Below are positions 35,541-47,964 of a DNA stretch of 64,000 nt, piece by piece. The translations under genes were made by a program, and so were the position numbers. Below the pieces are notes generated by a model that had not been told where the DNA came from, made no database searches, and saw only the letters and a program-made list of their open reading frames with translations. Numbering within the stretch: the first letter of the stretch is position 1; every line of letters begins with the position of its first letter. Source of the stretch: Jacaranda mimosifolia (lineage: Eukaryota; Streptophyta; Magnoliopsida; Lamiales; Bignoniaceae); contig CM032122.1 of the NCBI GenBank assembly GCA_018894105.1, positions 37,975,404-38,039,403 on the forward strand. Direction: 5' to 3'.

Positions 35541-36477
35541 CAATAATCACAAGTTACAATGTTAAGCCAATATAAACGAAAGAAATATAATCAATTGAAA
35601 TGACGAATGTCTCTAGCAATAATTAATTATTTTCCAACCAAAAAACTAAATTTCGTTTTTTCTTCTTTGAAAATGTTGCGAATGAATTAATTTTCTCAAA
35701 TTGAATAGATTCCTATTATCTTTTACATCACATAAAAGTCAATAAGAAATTAAAGATTTCCATGGATACGCGTGCTTTATGAGAAAATAATGCCATTAAA
35801 ACTTTGATTCTCTTTAATCGAAGTTGCACGTGACTTGTTGAAGCTCAAGATATTTCTATTCTACAATTGACAATTATTAATGGAAATGTTTCTTCGACTT
35901 TTAACGTCATTTTGTTTAAGCCCACCCCTCACCCCACCCACCCTCCAGCAAAAAGAAAATTAAAAGAAAATTTGAAGCTAGAATGACTTTAAAAAAAGGT
36001 ATAATATCAATGATAAAAAATAAGTAATAATATAAAAATTATTACTAAAATGACATATTTAAGTGATCATGAATTTTATTTTATCATTAATTTGATACAT
36101 TTTAACTGATAAAATTTTTATTTTATTATAAAATAATTTAATAGTGATAAAAACTAAAATTTTGAATTATCAACTGCTCCTCACATGAGGGTCAATTTTT
36201 CCAATTGCAGCAGATGTCGTAGATGATTTGTTAGTGAATTCTTTTTTATTAGAAGAGATAAAATGACGAATGTAACAATTTATTAATAGAAGTATACTTT
36301 TGGAGGGTACAATGCCGGATTATATTTGTTTTTATCCAAATAATATGTGGGCGGCCAACATGCAATTGTAATTTTTTTTTTTAGAACTTATAATGACAAA
36401 TTTATCCTTTCAACAAAACAATATTATCATATTATTGAAATCGCATCAAATAAATTGAGTACAATCTGTATATTTTT

Positions 36478-36565
36478 ATGCACATAAGGAGTTCATTCGA
36501 TTTCGAATGCCTGATTTCCCACATAACAGGGAAGATTTTTGTTATTGGATCACAAGCCACATGCA
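36478..36565 (-). repeat. SINE-like repeat, diverged copy
   Basis: CACATAAGGAGTTCATTCGA...GCCTGATTTCCCACATAACA...GGATCACAAGCCACATG follows the same order of blocks as 31321-31443, on the minus strand, with more substitutions. Confidence 0.4.
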
Positions 36566-37709
36566 ATTCTAATTTCTATACTTGAGAGAGAACAAAGTTG
36601 TGAAATTTTATTGACTGAATAAGCATTACAATGTGAATTGAGTCGAGCGAGCTGACCTAGTTAAGTCATGCTCCATTTGATAATTAAGGAACATTTGTTC
36701 TTAAAACATTAATTTGTTCCAACTTTAACGTCGTCTTCCTAGATAGCACTATCATACCATTTTACAAAATCAGACTAAGAAATTTAAAAGTTGAAATATG
36801 AATGCGAATGGTAAGAATAAGTCGTATGTATTAATTTAATTATTTGCTACACATATATATACTTATCAATATTACAAAAGTCTAGGTTGTCGGCATCTAC
36901 AAGATAAGGCTTCAATTGAGACAAGCTGTGGCCGCTTTGCATTTCTTCTTACTTAATTTAGGTAAGCTTTGGACTTATGGTCGACTAAATATATTCTTGT
37001 CCACACCGTATCATTAATCCCTTAGTTAAGGTTTTATCATTACTTCTAAAATTTGAATATCAATTTTTTTTTTTGAATAAAAATTAATTTTATTCGATCA
37101 CCGTTAATAGCTTTTACGATAAATTGAGGTGGACAAGCATACCAGGCCCCACGATCAGACATAGAACCTAAAGCTCCAACAATTGAATAAGCTACAAAGT
37201 TCGCAGATCGTTTCACAAAAAAAAATCGGAGAGAAGCAATTTCTTCCTTAATTTTTTTAAATTACAACAAATTCATATTAGTGGATCTTTGATAAAATAG
37301 CGTTTTATCAAAAATGTACCGATAAATAGTCAGAGGATCGCTGCCGATCTTCTGACGGTGGCTGGTGGGAATAAAGTGTGAAAATTTAGGTTGACATTTC
37401 GTCTAAATATATCCATTGGACGTGCATTGAGTTATATTTGGGCCGAAAAACCCGTCATAAGAATTGCATGATTTGTCAATTTTTGTATCCTGATAATATT
37501 GATTTTAGGACATATTGTTTGAAGACATCAATGTAGCTAGGCCCCAGAATATCGACATTGAGGTAGCTTTTTTCACATGTTATAACTAAAAAGTTGTAGT
37601 GAAAAAAAAAAATCATTTTATTTTGCCTCAAAGCACTATTAATTCATCATTATGATGTCCAGGTAACATTGACTTTAATTGAAGAACCCCATCCATGTGT
37701 GGATGTATA

Positions 37710-38043
37710 GGGAATGTTTGGTTATGTTTTTTATTTAATTTTATTATGTGTTTTGGAAAAATGAATTATTGAAAAATATAAAAAATATTTTTTTGTATGT
37801 TTGTTAATGTTTTGGAAAAATATTTTTTATCGTAACAGTCAAATCAATACTTTTTTATTGAATTTTTGGAATGAAAATAGAATTTAATAATTTTTTAATA
37901 TTAAAATAATAATATAATATATATATATATATAATATACATGTATATATTGAAGAATATGTGTTTTTAAGTGTAAATGAATATATGTTTAATTGTATTTC
38001 TCCAAAACAATGTTGTTTTAGAAAAATATAACCAAACAAAGCC
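37710..38043 (+). mobile_element. Tourist-like MITE, copy A
   Basis: The 334-bp element starts GGGAATGTTTGGTTATG and ends ATAACCAAACAAAGCC, giving matching terminal inverted repeats. A 3-bp duplication ATA flanks it (37707-37709 and 38044-38046), as expected for PIF/Harbinger-type insertion. The interior word CAGTCAAATCAATACTTTTT is shared with 50568-51022. Non-coding. Confidence 0.7.
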
Positions 38044-39389
38044 ATAATTATTATATAGCCTACAAAGACATTATTGTTGATAGTACTGCCTCCAAAGAAC
38101 TATAATTTCTAGTCATGAGCACAAGGGCCCAAATAGAAAAGTCGATCTTCATGTTGTTGTTCTGCTAGGTTTTGTCTAGTGTAGGGTATGGGAAATTAAA
38201 ATATTGATTAGTTATAAGTCAAACTTGAAAAAGAATGATTATTAAAAAAAGAATTTAATATCATGACCAAAAAAAAGGTTAAAGAATAATATAAAAATTA
38301 TCATTGCTGACATTTATTAGTATTAATAATAATACTTTTTAAACGATTATAATGTTTGTTGCCTCATAACGTGAGTTCGTAGTCAATTAAATTATATTTT
38401 AAATTGTTATTATTAATAATTAATGATGTGTGTAGTGATAACTTAGTGATAGTAAAAATTACCTGCCATCTAACAAGATTTTGATTGTTACTATAAATAC
38501 ATGACTAATTGTCTGTAGTGCAATTAGAAACAAAATTATTGCTTAATATACAAAATTACTAATTAGTTTTAAATTAGTGCTTAATATTGTAACTATTTCT
38601 TTCTTTCTTTTTTTCTTTTTCCCTGTGTGTCGCCTAAGTATAATAAACATGATATTAGATATGAAAAATAAATTTAACTTATCAAAACAAATATTTGATC
38701 TTTTGAATAAAAAAGAATATAACTCTAATTTGATATATTGCAAAATTGATCTCATTTGAACTCCTTATGTACACACACACATATGATGCTTAAATGATAT
38801 GTAATCTCAAAACTTTTGATTTATTATATTTAGACACATGTCTTGGACCCTTGGGCAATCTGAGAAAATAATAATAATGTTAAAAAATAAATTTTGGGTT
38901 TAATTCAACTTTAAAAGCTGGCTCGAGAGATGAGAATTTTCTAAAATTATATATAAATACCACAATTTATTTATTTTACCGATATTGGACACTTAACTAT
39001 GATAACACCACTTGTTTAAGCAGTTGAGAATGTCTTAATTAGATCATTACTATTGTTTTTCCCGATCGCAAGCAAAAGTGCTTAAACTTGTTAATCTAAA
39101 GTTGGACACAATGCCAAAGTTTTAGCTGACTGCCTGAACTTCAATTAATCTTACCATAAATTTATTGTGACGTGCACCGATCATACTCCATTTTTTCAAG
39201 ACAATTTCTCAAAAGTTTAAGAATTTATTACACAAAACGTGTAGACCCTTTTTTTTTTAAATTATTTTTAATTCAAGCCCAAATCGAATCACGGAATCAG
39301 ATATTGGATAGGCGAAAAGAAAAAAAAAAAACATCGTTCATTCTCTCTTCAGATTTAATTTGGAAAAACAAAAAATAAAAATAAAAAGA

Positions 39390-39724
39390 AGTTTTGTTTG
39401 GTTATATTTCTCCGAAACAACATTATTTTGGAAAAACATAATCCTATTTTTCCTTCAAAACGCACATTTTTCAATATATACATATATTATATATATATAC
39501 ACATATATTATATATATTTATTATTATTAATATTAAAATAATCACTTAATTCTATTTTCACCCCAAAAATTCAACAAAAAAGCATGGATATGACTGCTAT
39601 AGTAAAAAAATATCTTCCCCAAACCATAAACAAACATACCAAAAAATAACTTTAACATTTTTCAATAATTCATTCTTCCAAAATACATAATAAAATTAAA
39701 CAAAAAACATAACCAAACACAACC
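39390..39724 (-). mobile_element. Tourist-like MITE, copy B
   Basis: It begins TTTTGTTTGGTTATATTTC and ends CATAACCAAACACAACC. The interior is the reverse orientation of copy A (AACTTTAACATTTTTCAATAATTCATTC is shared with 55749-56063). The target duplication is unclear. Confidence 0.65.
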
Positions 39725-40438
39725 TTGATTTTCATCCCATTGGAAATATTCATACACATAAAGAAATTGGAAATAAAATGAAAAATACTTTCTTTTTCAT
39801 TCTTTTTTCCGCGTTGTGTTGTTGATGATCCATATGTCTAATCACAAATGAAATGAATTCATTCGCATAATGAAAATAGTCTCTCTTTTTCTCGTAAATC
39901 ATTTACATTCGCATTATTACATTATAGATATTAATTGTCAACAATTATACCAATCAACGGTAACATTTAACTTTTATTACACAAGTACACACACACACAC
40001 ACACACACTCGAGTTTTAATTATACCATTATCAAAAATCTAAGTCCTTGTCACGAAAAAATTGTTACAAAATTAATCTTTTAGCTCTGATTATAAAAGTA
40101 GCTATAAACTGTCGTAGTAAATATAATTTTTTTAAAATAACACTAAATAAAAATTATTAACTATCAATTCATAATTTTATTCATTAGAAGCGCAACAGAC
40201 TAGTAATGAGTTATTTTAAAAAAATCAATATACAAAATTATTAAATACGAATTAATTGTGACGATCAGTTACAAGAGTATTTATGTCCAATTTATAATTA
40301 AAATTTTAAATTTTAATATTAATTATAAATTGATTGTAGTTGATGCTTAATTTTTGTGGTGGGATAATAAAATATAAGCTCTCTATCTCTAATTCTTTTT
40401 AGAGTACAATAGTATCTCTAATCTCTCATATAATATGA

Positions 40439-40462
40439 GGGGGCGGGGGGGGGGGGGGCGTG
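40439..40462. repeat. Poly-G tract
   Basis: About 20 guanines are broken only by single cytosines in a strongly AT-rich setting. It could form a G-quadruplex, or its length could be a sequencing or assembly artefact. Confidence 0.7.
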
Positions 40463-40984
40463 GAGGAGCTCATTTTTGCACTATAAAAATTATTCAGATG
40501 GGATTGATTTAATTTTGGAGGACTACAATTTTTGTTGGAGGGCTTCAATGTTGATTTTTCAAAGCAATTTCCATGGGCCTATCCTTTGAAAATTTAGGTC
40601 CATTTAAAAATGTATAGCCTAACCAAAGAGACTGAGCCTTAGTTGAGAAATTGGGCTCGACCTTTCAAAAACCCAATTTATTTTCCACTTTCTGAATTTT
40701 CTTTTGGATCAAAGTTTTCAAATATTCAAAGGGGAGAAAATAGAAATATATCACATTCATATTTTCGAAAACGGCCCTTAATTTATATATTGTGAACTCA
40801 AGGTTTCTCACCCTTTTTCTTTTAAATTAATTATATTACATACAAAAATAATGTCATTTCATATTTTATCTTATTTTTATATAAATTACAAGATACACAA
40901 ATTCTTTTTCTCTATACTTCCACATACATCATTGCATATTTTTAAGTTACTTAAAATTCTATAATTTCAAGATTTTATTTATTT

Positions 40985-41710
40985 ATTTTGTTTTAATTTA
41001 TACACATGCACATTAAGAGTCCGTTCGCATTCCAACTAGAGGTGTTCGCGGTTCGATTTTGATTTATTTTTGGACAAAAAGTCAACCGATCCAAACTATA
41101 TAATGTATATTGAATTGGTTGGACTTTTATTGTAAATTCGATCCGATCCAATCCATTTTAAATCGGTTTGGATTTGATCGGTTAAATCAATTTTTCAATT
41201 TAAATTTTTAATTGAAATATTTGGCAAATTATTATTGATACTTAAACTAATTTAATTAATCAATTTGTAAATTTTATTTAGCTATCATATCACACTAATC
41301 TCGTGGAATTAAGTTAAATTATGTAAGAATACACAACTATAAAGTTATAAGGCCACAATAACTATCCCTATATATTTGATTTTTGAAAGTGAAAAAATCA
41401 TAAGTTTAGTTTATTTTAATTTATTTGTGTATTTTACAATTAAGATATATATTTTTATATTATTAGTATATAAATTTCGGTTCGATTTGGATTGGATCGA
41501 TTTTTTAGATTAAAACTGTAAATCGATTCAATCCAATCAGTTTTAAAAAAACAAATCCAATTCAATCAAAAAAAGTTCGATTTTGATCGGTTTTCGATTT
41601 TTTGGATCAGTTCGTCGATTTATTTTTTATTGGATTGGATTTGAATACCCCTAATTCCAACTCCTGACCTTCTACATTATGTGGGAGACTTATACTGCTG
41701 AGTCATAAGC
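40985..41710 (-). repeat. SINE-like repeat interrupted by a TIR element
   Basis: The SINE blocks TTTATACACATGCACATTAAGAG...CCGTTCGCATTCCAACT at 40999-41037 continue at 41654-41710 with CCTGACC...ACATTATGTGGGAGACTTAT...GTCATAAGCCACCCGG. The two halves are separated by the element at 41038-41653, which duplicated ATTCCAACT on insertion. Confidence 0.65.
41038..41653. mobile_element. Non-autonomous TIR element, TAGGGGTGT-end class, copy 5
   Basis: A 616-bp insertion is flanked by a perfect 9-bp duplication ATTCCAACT (41029-41037 and 41654-41662) and interrupts a SINE, so the empty site can be read directly. The left end is AGAGGTGTTCGCGGTTCGAT and the reverse complement of the right end is TAGGGGTATTCAAATCC. 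The interior consists of GGTTCGATTTTGAT, GGATTGGATT and reverse words and is non-coding. Confidence 0.8.
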
Positions 41711-41768
41711 CACCCGGCTATAATTTCAAGATTTGTTTAGTAGCCATAGCTTATAAAATATATTTAAG

Positions 41769-42122
41769 AGTTAATTGCACATTGTCCCCCAACTTATGAC
41801 CTCATTTGCATATTGGCCCCCAACCATTATTGATGTGCAATTTTACCACCTGAACTATTGAAATGTTCGCCAACACCACATTTGCCAATTTCCGGTGGAA
41901 TCCAACCAATCAGCATTAGACACGTGGACTGAAGGCACCGGAATATTCTTGTTGGATTCCATCAGAAATGTACAAATGTGGTGTTGACGAACATTTTTAT
42001 TAGTTCAGGTGGTAAAATTACACATTTTAATTAGTTCAGATAATAAAATTGTACATCAACAACGATTGAAGGGCAATATGCAAAGGAGGCCATAAAATGG
42101 GGGGTTAAGTGTAATTATCCCT
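41769..42122. mobile_element. Mutator-like MITE
   Basis: About 354 bp with inverted repeats of about 150 bp: left AGTTAATTGCACATTGTCCCC, right (reverse complement) AGGGATAATTACACTTAACC, with shared internal blocks such as TTGCATATTG and CAACACCACATTTG. The flanking ATATTTAA copies (41760-41767 and 42123-42130) match. The ends resemble those of the element at 10873-14998. Confidence 0.65.
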
Positions 42123-43687
42123 ATATTTAAATACTAGAATGTTTATCTCGCTTTTCATATAATATACTTTTGCTGGCGGCTGACATGACACTGTTGGCTT
42201 CGCGCGAGGTCAGTAACTTGCTGGCCTCACAAGGCAGATCTGGCCCAAAAATAATTATTTTTCATAATCATAATTGCTAATCTTATTATATTTAAACAAA
42301 ACAACAATTCAATTCAATTAATAGTTAGTCTAATTTTAGATAATAACTTTTAAAAAAGCTTCACAAGTAATATAAATAAAAATTTTATTTTCCTAAATGC
42401 AAAATGATATCCCATTGTTTACTAATATAGGACAAAATAGTACTTATAAAAATATTTCAAATACATGTTCAGTGGTAATTCTATTAGTTTTTATATTATA
42501 TTAATTAATGATAACTACGGTTAAGTAATAATTTTTATATTAAATGCTTTGAAAATAAAAAAAAAATGATGTTATTCAACTATTTGAATTTATTTATTTA
42601 TTTATTATTATTACTTTTTCTTTTTGCATTTCAAGAAAAAGTCTTATATATGGTAAGTTTTAATATTTGTATGTTGAATGAAGAGATTGCTACTCTTAAA
42701 ATTGTGAAGATATTTTACATGCATAAATATTTCAAATTTTTTATCTCAAAAAAATTTATTTGAGACATCTCTAACCTTTAAAAAAGAAAAAGAAAGATGC
42801 ATTAAATATTAAAAATAAATTATCGTAATCTAATTTAAACCTCAGTTAATTCATTGTATTCTAATGAAATTTTATTATTTAAAATTATAGTATCAATAAT
42901 CAATCCTTTACCTTTCTTATTTTTAAGTATAATACTATACTATTTATATTTTACGAAAATATCGATATCTCATGCCTTGATATGGAGTCAAAATTTGAGC
43001 CTTTAATTTATTTTTAATTATAATATAATTCTATTGTTATTATATATATTTCAAAAATTAATATTAGCATATGTGCCTCGACACAAAATTATAACTAAAA
43101 CCAAGAATTGTTTTACATAAAAAAAATTTACTTGATTTTAATACAACACATTATTTTTATTCTAACTTATACTATTTGACACTAATATTTAATTTTTTAA
43201 CATATTTTCCTAAAAAATGATGGTATTTTACTAATTAAATATAGAAAATTGTAATATTTTATTTGTAAAAGAATAAAAAAATTAATTGATTTTATATTTT
43301 TTATTTATTTAATCTAATTAACTGAATATACTATGGACAGTACGAAGTTTACACTAGTATATATTAGTAACAAATACAAATTTAAAAATAAAAATAATGT
43401 ATTTTAAGTACACAACTAAAGAACACATCATTATATATATATATATCAATAGTACAGATTAATAGTATAGATATTAGAATTTGGAAAAAGGGCTCCAAAA
43501 ATTGCCTTAAACTTGTGGTCTTTTTAATTTTTTTTAAGATTTATCGTATTTATCAAAAAATTATATATGCAATATCAAATATAAATAATCAAAAGTCCCC
43601 GTCCCAGTCCCCGTGAAATCTCCAATTCCCAACAGACCCATTGCCGCCCCCGCCCCTTTAAGACTTAAGTCTTAGAGAAGGATTTCC

Positions 43688-46600
43688 ATGTCAGCCCACG
43701 CGGCGCCACTTTCGTTGGAATTAGACACTGACGCCGGCGACCTCCACGCCATCGCCGCCGAGCAGCGTCGTGAACTCATGGCCGCCAAAGCTCTTGATTC
43801 TGACCTCGAATTCGCCTTCGACCTCCAACTCCAAGAAGCCATCAAGGCCTCTCTCGCCCTCAATCACCAACCCTCCACCACCTCCTCCTCTGTCTCCCAA
43901 CCGCAGCCAAAGGAGGACGTCTCAAAATTCACTGAGCACCTGTCCGATGAACTCCTCAAACTAGAGCAGGAACTAAAAGACCAAGCCATTTCTGAAACGG
44001 AGTTTAGGAAAACGAAGAACGATCTCCACCGTCGGATCCATGATCATCAAGTGGCGCTTGAAATCTCGAGGATGCCGGAGGAGGAGTGGGAGGAGTGGGG
44101 GGATAATTTTGAGCGTCCGTTTGGGGAGGGTAGTTCAAAAGGGGTCACTGACAAGATCTTTAGGGTTTATTTTAAGGGTTTGGTGGAGAAGCAGTTGCCA
44201 AAGGGGATTCTTCTGGGAGGAATTGGCATCGCGATTTGCGACCCGAGGGATGAATTGTTATTTGAGTTGCGAAAGCCGTTGGTAGGCAATGGGACGAGCC
44301 GGCAGGGAGCGGAAATGCAAGCTCTGATCGAGGGTCTTAATGCTGCGTTGGAGCTTGAATTGAAGAGGGTTACTTTTTACTGTGATTACTACCCGATTTT
44401 CAAATATGTGAGTTTCAATTTTCCTTTCAATTCGGACTTTATTTCAAGTTTGAACAATATTTTTCTCAGTGCATTTTTTGGAAACTTGATTCTTTTGTGG
44501 GTGTTTTTTGTTTTGTTAGTTTTTAAAAAAGATCAAGTGGCAGTGAGCTAGTTGACTGATCATTCTGATCTTGTGTGTTTTCTTGTGGGTGACTTTTCAT
44601 AGAAAAGAAAATTCACTTGGTGGAAAAATACATTACAAGTTTTTGTTGTATTGACTGATGTTTCTGGTTTGCTAAATCATTCCAAACTGTTACTTTTTCT
44701 TGATGTGGTTTGGTCTTACTTATCACTGGTGGAGCATTATAAAATTGGTGATACAATGAGGTCATTAGAGGAAAAGGGAGATGCGGTGTATCTCAATAAA
44801 TGCTGGAATGATAGTCTGTAAATTGGGACATTAAAGAGCTAAGTTTATAGGTAGTTTTGAAGTTAGACTTCAGTTAGAATTAAGTGGTCGAGGCAATATG
44901 ATATGAAGTATTAATGTGAGTATATATATATATATATATATATACAAGAAAAAAAAGCCTGTATTGATATGAGTAAGGCAACTATGTGAAAATATGTGTT
45001 CTCTTTGAAAAGATTCCAGAATAAGAGAACCCAAAATGTAGCTTTCTTTGCCTGTCAAAAATGGTCACTATTTTGCTCAAATGGCAATCATTACCTGTAC
45101 AGAATTGTTCATAAGATTTCACTAAAATTACTTTAGAACTCTTATAGGGGCTGTGGGTAATAGAGATGCGGCCACCTGTTCGCTAAAAATTTGCTATTAC
45201 GCTTCTTATTTTTGCATTCTTTCTCCTCACTCTCTGTCTTTTCCATTTCCTGGTGCTGTCTGTGATGTTGCTAAACGACCTCTCATTAATTTCTTTCTTC
45301 TGTCCCACATCAATGGCGGCAGGGAAAACTGTTGAGACCTTGTGCTTTTACCCTTGTTGGTAGTTGCGTATGGAGTTGGAAGGAGCTATTTTATGGGGCA
45401 GATTGATATATGAAAATGATGAGTATTACATGATGAGGACATTATGTTGTGTTTTTCTTTTTCTTCTTTTCTTTTTAGTTTGCTTCTAAAAGAGGTGTTC
45501 TATTTGGTTCTTGCTTGATATGAGGACATACACAGTGTGCACGGGGCTGCGGGGGGTTTTGTTGTTGTTGTTGTTTTGTTTTTTTTTTTTGGGGGGTGGG
45601 GGGGGGGATGGAAAACTGATTAAAAAAACACCTACACGAGCAAGAAAGAAATGTAGTCCAGGTGGCTTGGACTTAGATACCCTTGTTTCTGCAAAAGCAG
45701 AGGATATGTTTGCTCGACTTCAACTGGTGGCCTCACATTGGTGAAAATAATACTGTTTTGCAAAATTCTCTTCATCCTTTAGTGATCACCTGAGATATTT
45801 TTTGCTAACATTTTTGTGCAATTGCTCAGAAGTATAGTTGGTTAAAGTTGTATTGGAATTGCAGGTTACTGGCCACTGGACAGCAAAGCAGAGAAAAGTT
45901 TCAACATTGGTAAATCAAGTTTCTCATCTTCAAGAAAAATTTTCTTACTGCCAGCCAGCTCTTGTGGCTAGAAATGACATCAAGTTTGCATTTAAACTCG
46001 CAAGAGAAGCAATAGCCTCTCAGGTGAGCAAGGCTGCAGAGTCGAGTAGTTCTAGGAATTTAAATGAGACATGTGTAATTTGTTTAGAAGACACAAATAT
46101 TAGCCAGATCTTTTCCATTGATGATTGTAAGCACCGTTATTGCTTTTCTTGTATGAAACAACACGTGGAAGTCAAGCTACTCCATGGAATGTTGCCCACT
46201 TGTCCGCATGAAGGCTGTAAAACTGAACTGAAAATTGATAATTGTAGCAAATTCTTGACACCTAGATTGATAGAGATTATGAGGCAGCGTATTAAGGAGG
46301 CTTCAATTCCAGTCACAGATAAAGTCTACTGCCCTTACCCAAAATGTTCGGCTTTAATGTCTAAGAGAGAGGTTTTAGAATATTCCAAGAGTGCTTTAGT
46401 GGGAGTAGAAAGATCTGGAGCTAGAAAGTGCATAGAGTGCAATGGTCGCTTCTGCATTGATTGCAAAGTACCCTGGCACAACAACATGACTTGTTCTGAT
46501 TACAGAAGGAGAAATCCTTATCCTGAAGCCGAAGAGGCAAAATTAAAGAATTTGGCAGCAACAAATTTGTGGCGTCAATGTGTGAAGTGCAACCATATGA

Positions 46601-47777
46601 TTGAACTTGCTGCGGGGTGCTATCACATGACTTGCAGGTACCAGCTTCATTCAGTTGATATCCAAATGCAGAGAACATAATGACTCTTAAATGACTACCT
46701 AAATTATATATCTTGACTTTCGTACATCTGATTGCTTTCGATGTTGTTCCCTTTTTTTAATTATTATTTGGAACGCTACTGTTTTAACAAAGGGGAGTTT
46801 ATAAATTTGAAGTCAATGGGTTCTTACAACTAGAAATTCATGAAAAGAGAAAGACGAAAGTCTCTCTCCAACCATGCTGTACATCAGAACAGGCTACAGC
46901 CTTTGCTTATAGAGAATATAGGATTGCATGATCTTACTTGGCTTAAATAATAAATCCTTGGTTAGAAATAATATTCAAAAAGTATCTACTTTTTGCACTG
47001 TGTTCAGGTTTGTATGTGAAGGACTTGTGGGTTTTGTTTTCTTCCTCCTTTATTTGGAGGTTTCTTTTTCACATCCTGTAAGTATGAGTAAAATATGTCT
47101 TTGTTGTTATCCTTTATTGAGCCACTGATGTTAATGTACAAGTTCCTTTTGAAGATACTCAAAACAGGAGTCCTTTAATGTCTGGAAATTAAATGATATC
47201 CTTATTGGAAATTGAAATTGGAGTTTACAACAGGTTTCTGACTTTTTACCGTAATATGCACTGACTTAGAGGATGGACACTGTCTTAACTGTTAGTGGTT
47301 TAAGTGATACTTCAGGTAGGAGAAATAATGGAGACAAACCTCAGAACTGCTTTTGCCATTGTACTATGTTAATATGGAGAACCCATTAAATCTGCTGTCT
47401 TCTTGATTCGATTGTGGGTATGACAGTATGAGAACCTTTTGATTGTAAAACTCTTTGAGCAATGGCAAAAGCGGTTGGTTGACAGATTAAGTATGCTTTA
47501 TGCCAATTCATTTTAATTTTGAACAATGTTTCTTCAGTACATATAACTTGATTCTACATATAGGCATTTGTTAGTGTAACCTTTTTTCTGCAGATGTGGC
47601 TATGAGTTCTGCTATACTTGTGGAGCTGAGTGGAAAAACAAGAAGGCAACTTGCTCCTGTCCGCTTTGGGATGAGGATTACATAATAGAAGATGAATTTG
47701 ATGAAGATGAAGATGAAGATGAAGATGAAGATGAAGAGGAGGTATACTATGACTCAGATTCTGAGGAATATTGGTGA
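43688..47777 (+). CDS. RING-IBR-RING E3 ubiquitin ligase with N-terminal RNase H-like domain (paralogue 1)
   Basis: Three exons (43688-44407, 45865-46637, 47594-47777) encode 558 residues. Order: a helical N-terminal region (about 20-135); an RNase H-like (RVT_3) domain (about 158-290); RING1 from C310 (CVICLED); an IBR with CPYPKC and C-x2-C-x4-C-x2-C; and a catalytic RING2 (Rcat) CVKC...AAGCYHMTCRCGYEFCYTC, with C492 at the active cysteine position. RBR ligases take ubiquitin from an E2 onto this cysteine and then pass it to substrate. In the RNase H fold, K163 replaces the first catalytic Asp and F283 the last, whereas E209 and D233 remain, so nuclease activity is unlikely. The protein ends in an acidic Asp/Glu-rich tail coded by a GATGAA-type repeat. 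Introns are in phases 0 and 2. Intron 1 contains T- and G-runs. Confidence 0.9.
45590..45610. repeat. T-run followed by G-run in RBR intron 1
   Basis: A T tract leads straight into about 18 guanines interrupted by one thymine. It is a possible G-quadruplex or slippage site within intron 1 of the RBR gene. Confidence 0.6.
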
Positions 47778-47872
47778 ATAATCATAACTTGGCAGATTTC
47801 AATGTTCTAATCTTAGCAACTTTTTTGATGGTTGTGTGATGGATTTTTAAGAACCATCTGTTCTGGTGATTG

Positions 47873-47964
47873 TAAATATGGTGCTCATTGGTACAAGTTT
47901 TTGCTTTTATTCGATTGCCAATTCCTATTACATAAATATGGTGCTCATTGGTACAAGTTTTTCC
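47873..47964. repeat. Direct repeat in RBR 3' flank
   Basis: A 32-bp word (TAAATATGGTGCTCATTGGT and following bases) occurs at 47873 and 47933, exactly 60 bp apart, about 100 bp beyond the stop codon and probably inside the 3' UTR. Confidence 0.75.

Larger units (their letters stand above)
34270..43600. other. Gene-free AT-rich region
   Basis: No gene is supported in this 9.3-kb stretch. It is filled with the separately listed repeats and MITEs, a (CA)n tract near 39984-40010 and a poly-G tract at 40439-40460. The remaining spacers (35541-36477, 36566-37709, 38044-38885, 42130-43600) are AT-rich and show nothing I can name. Confidence 0.45.

Noticed and set aside
43672..44285. Other open frames over RBR exon 1 (43863-43672 minus, 43770-43964 and 44040-44285 plus)
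   Set aside because: Shadows of the RBR exon, which has clear homology in its own frame.
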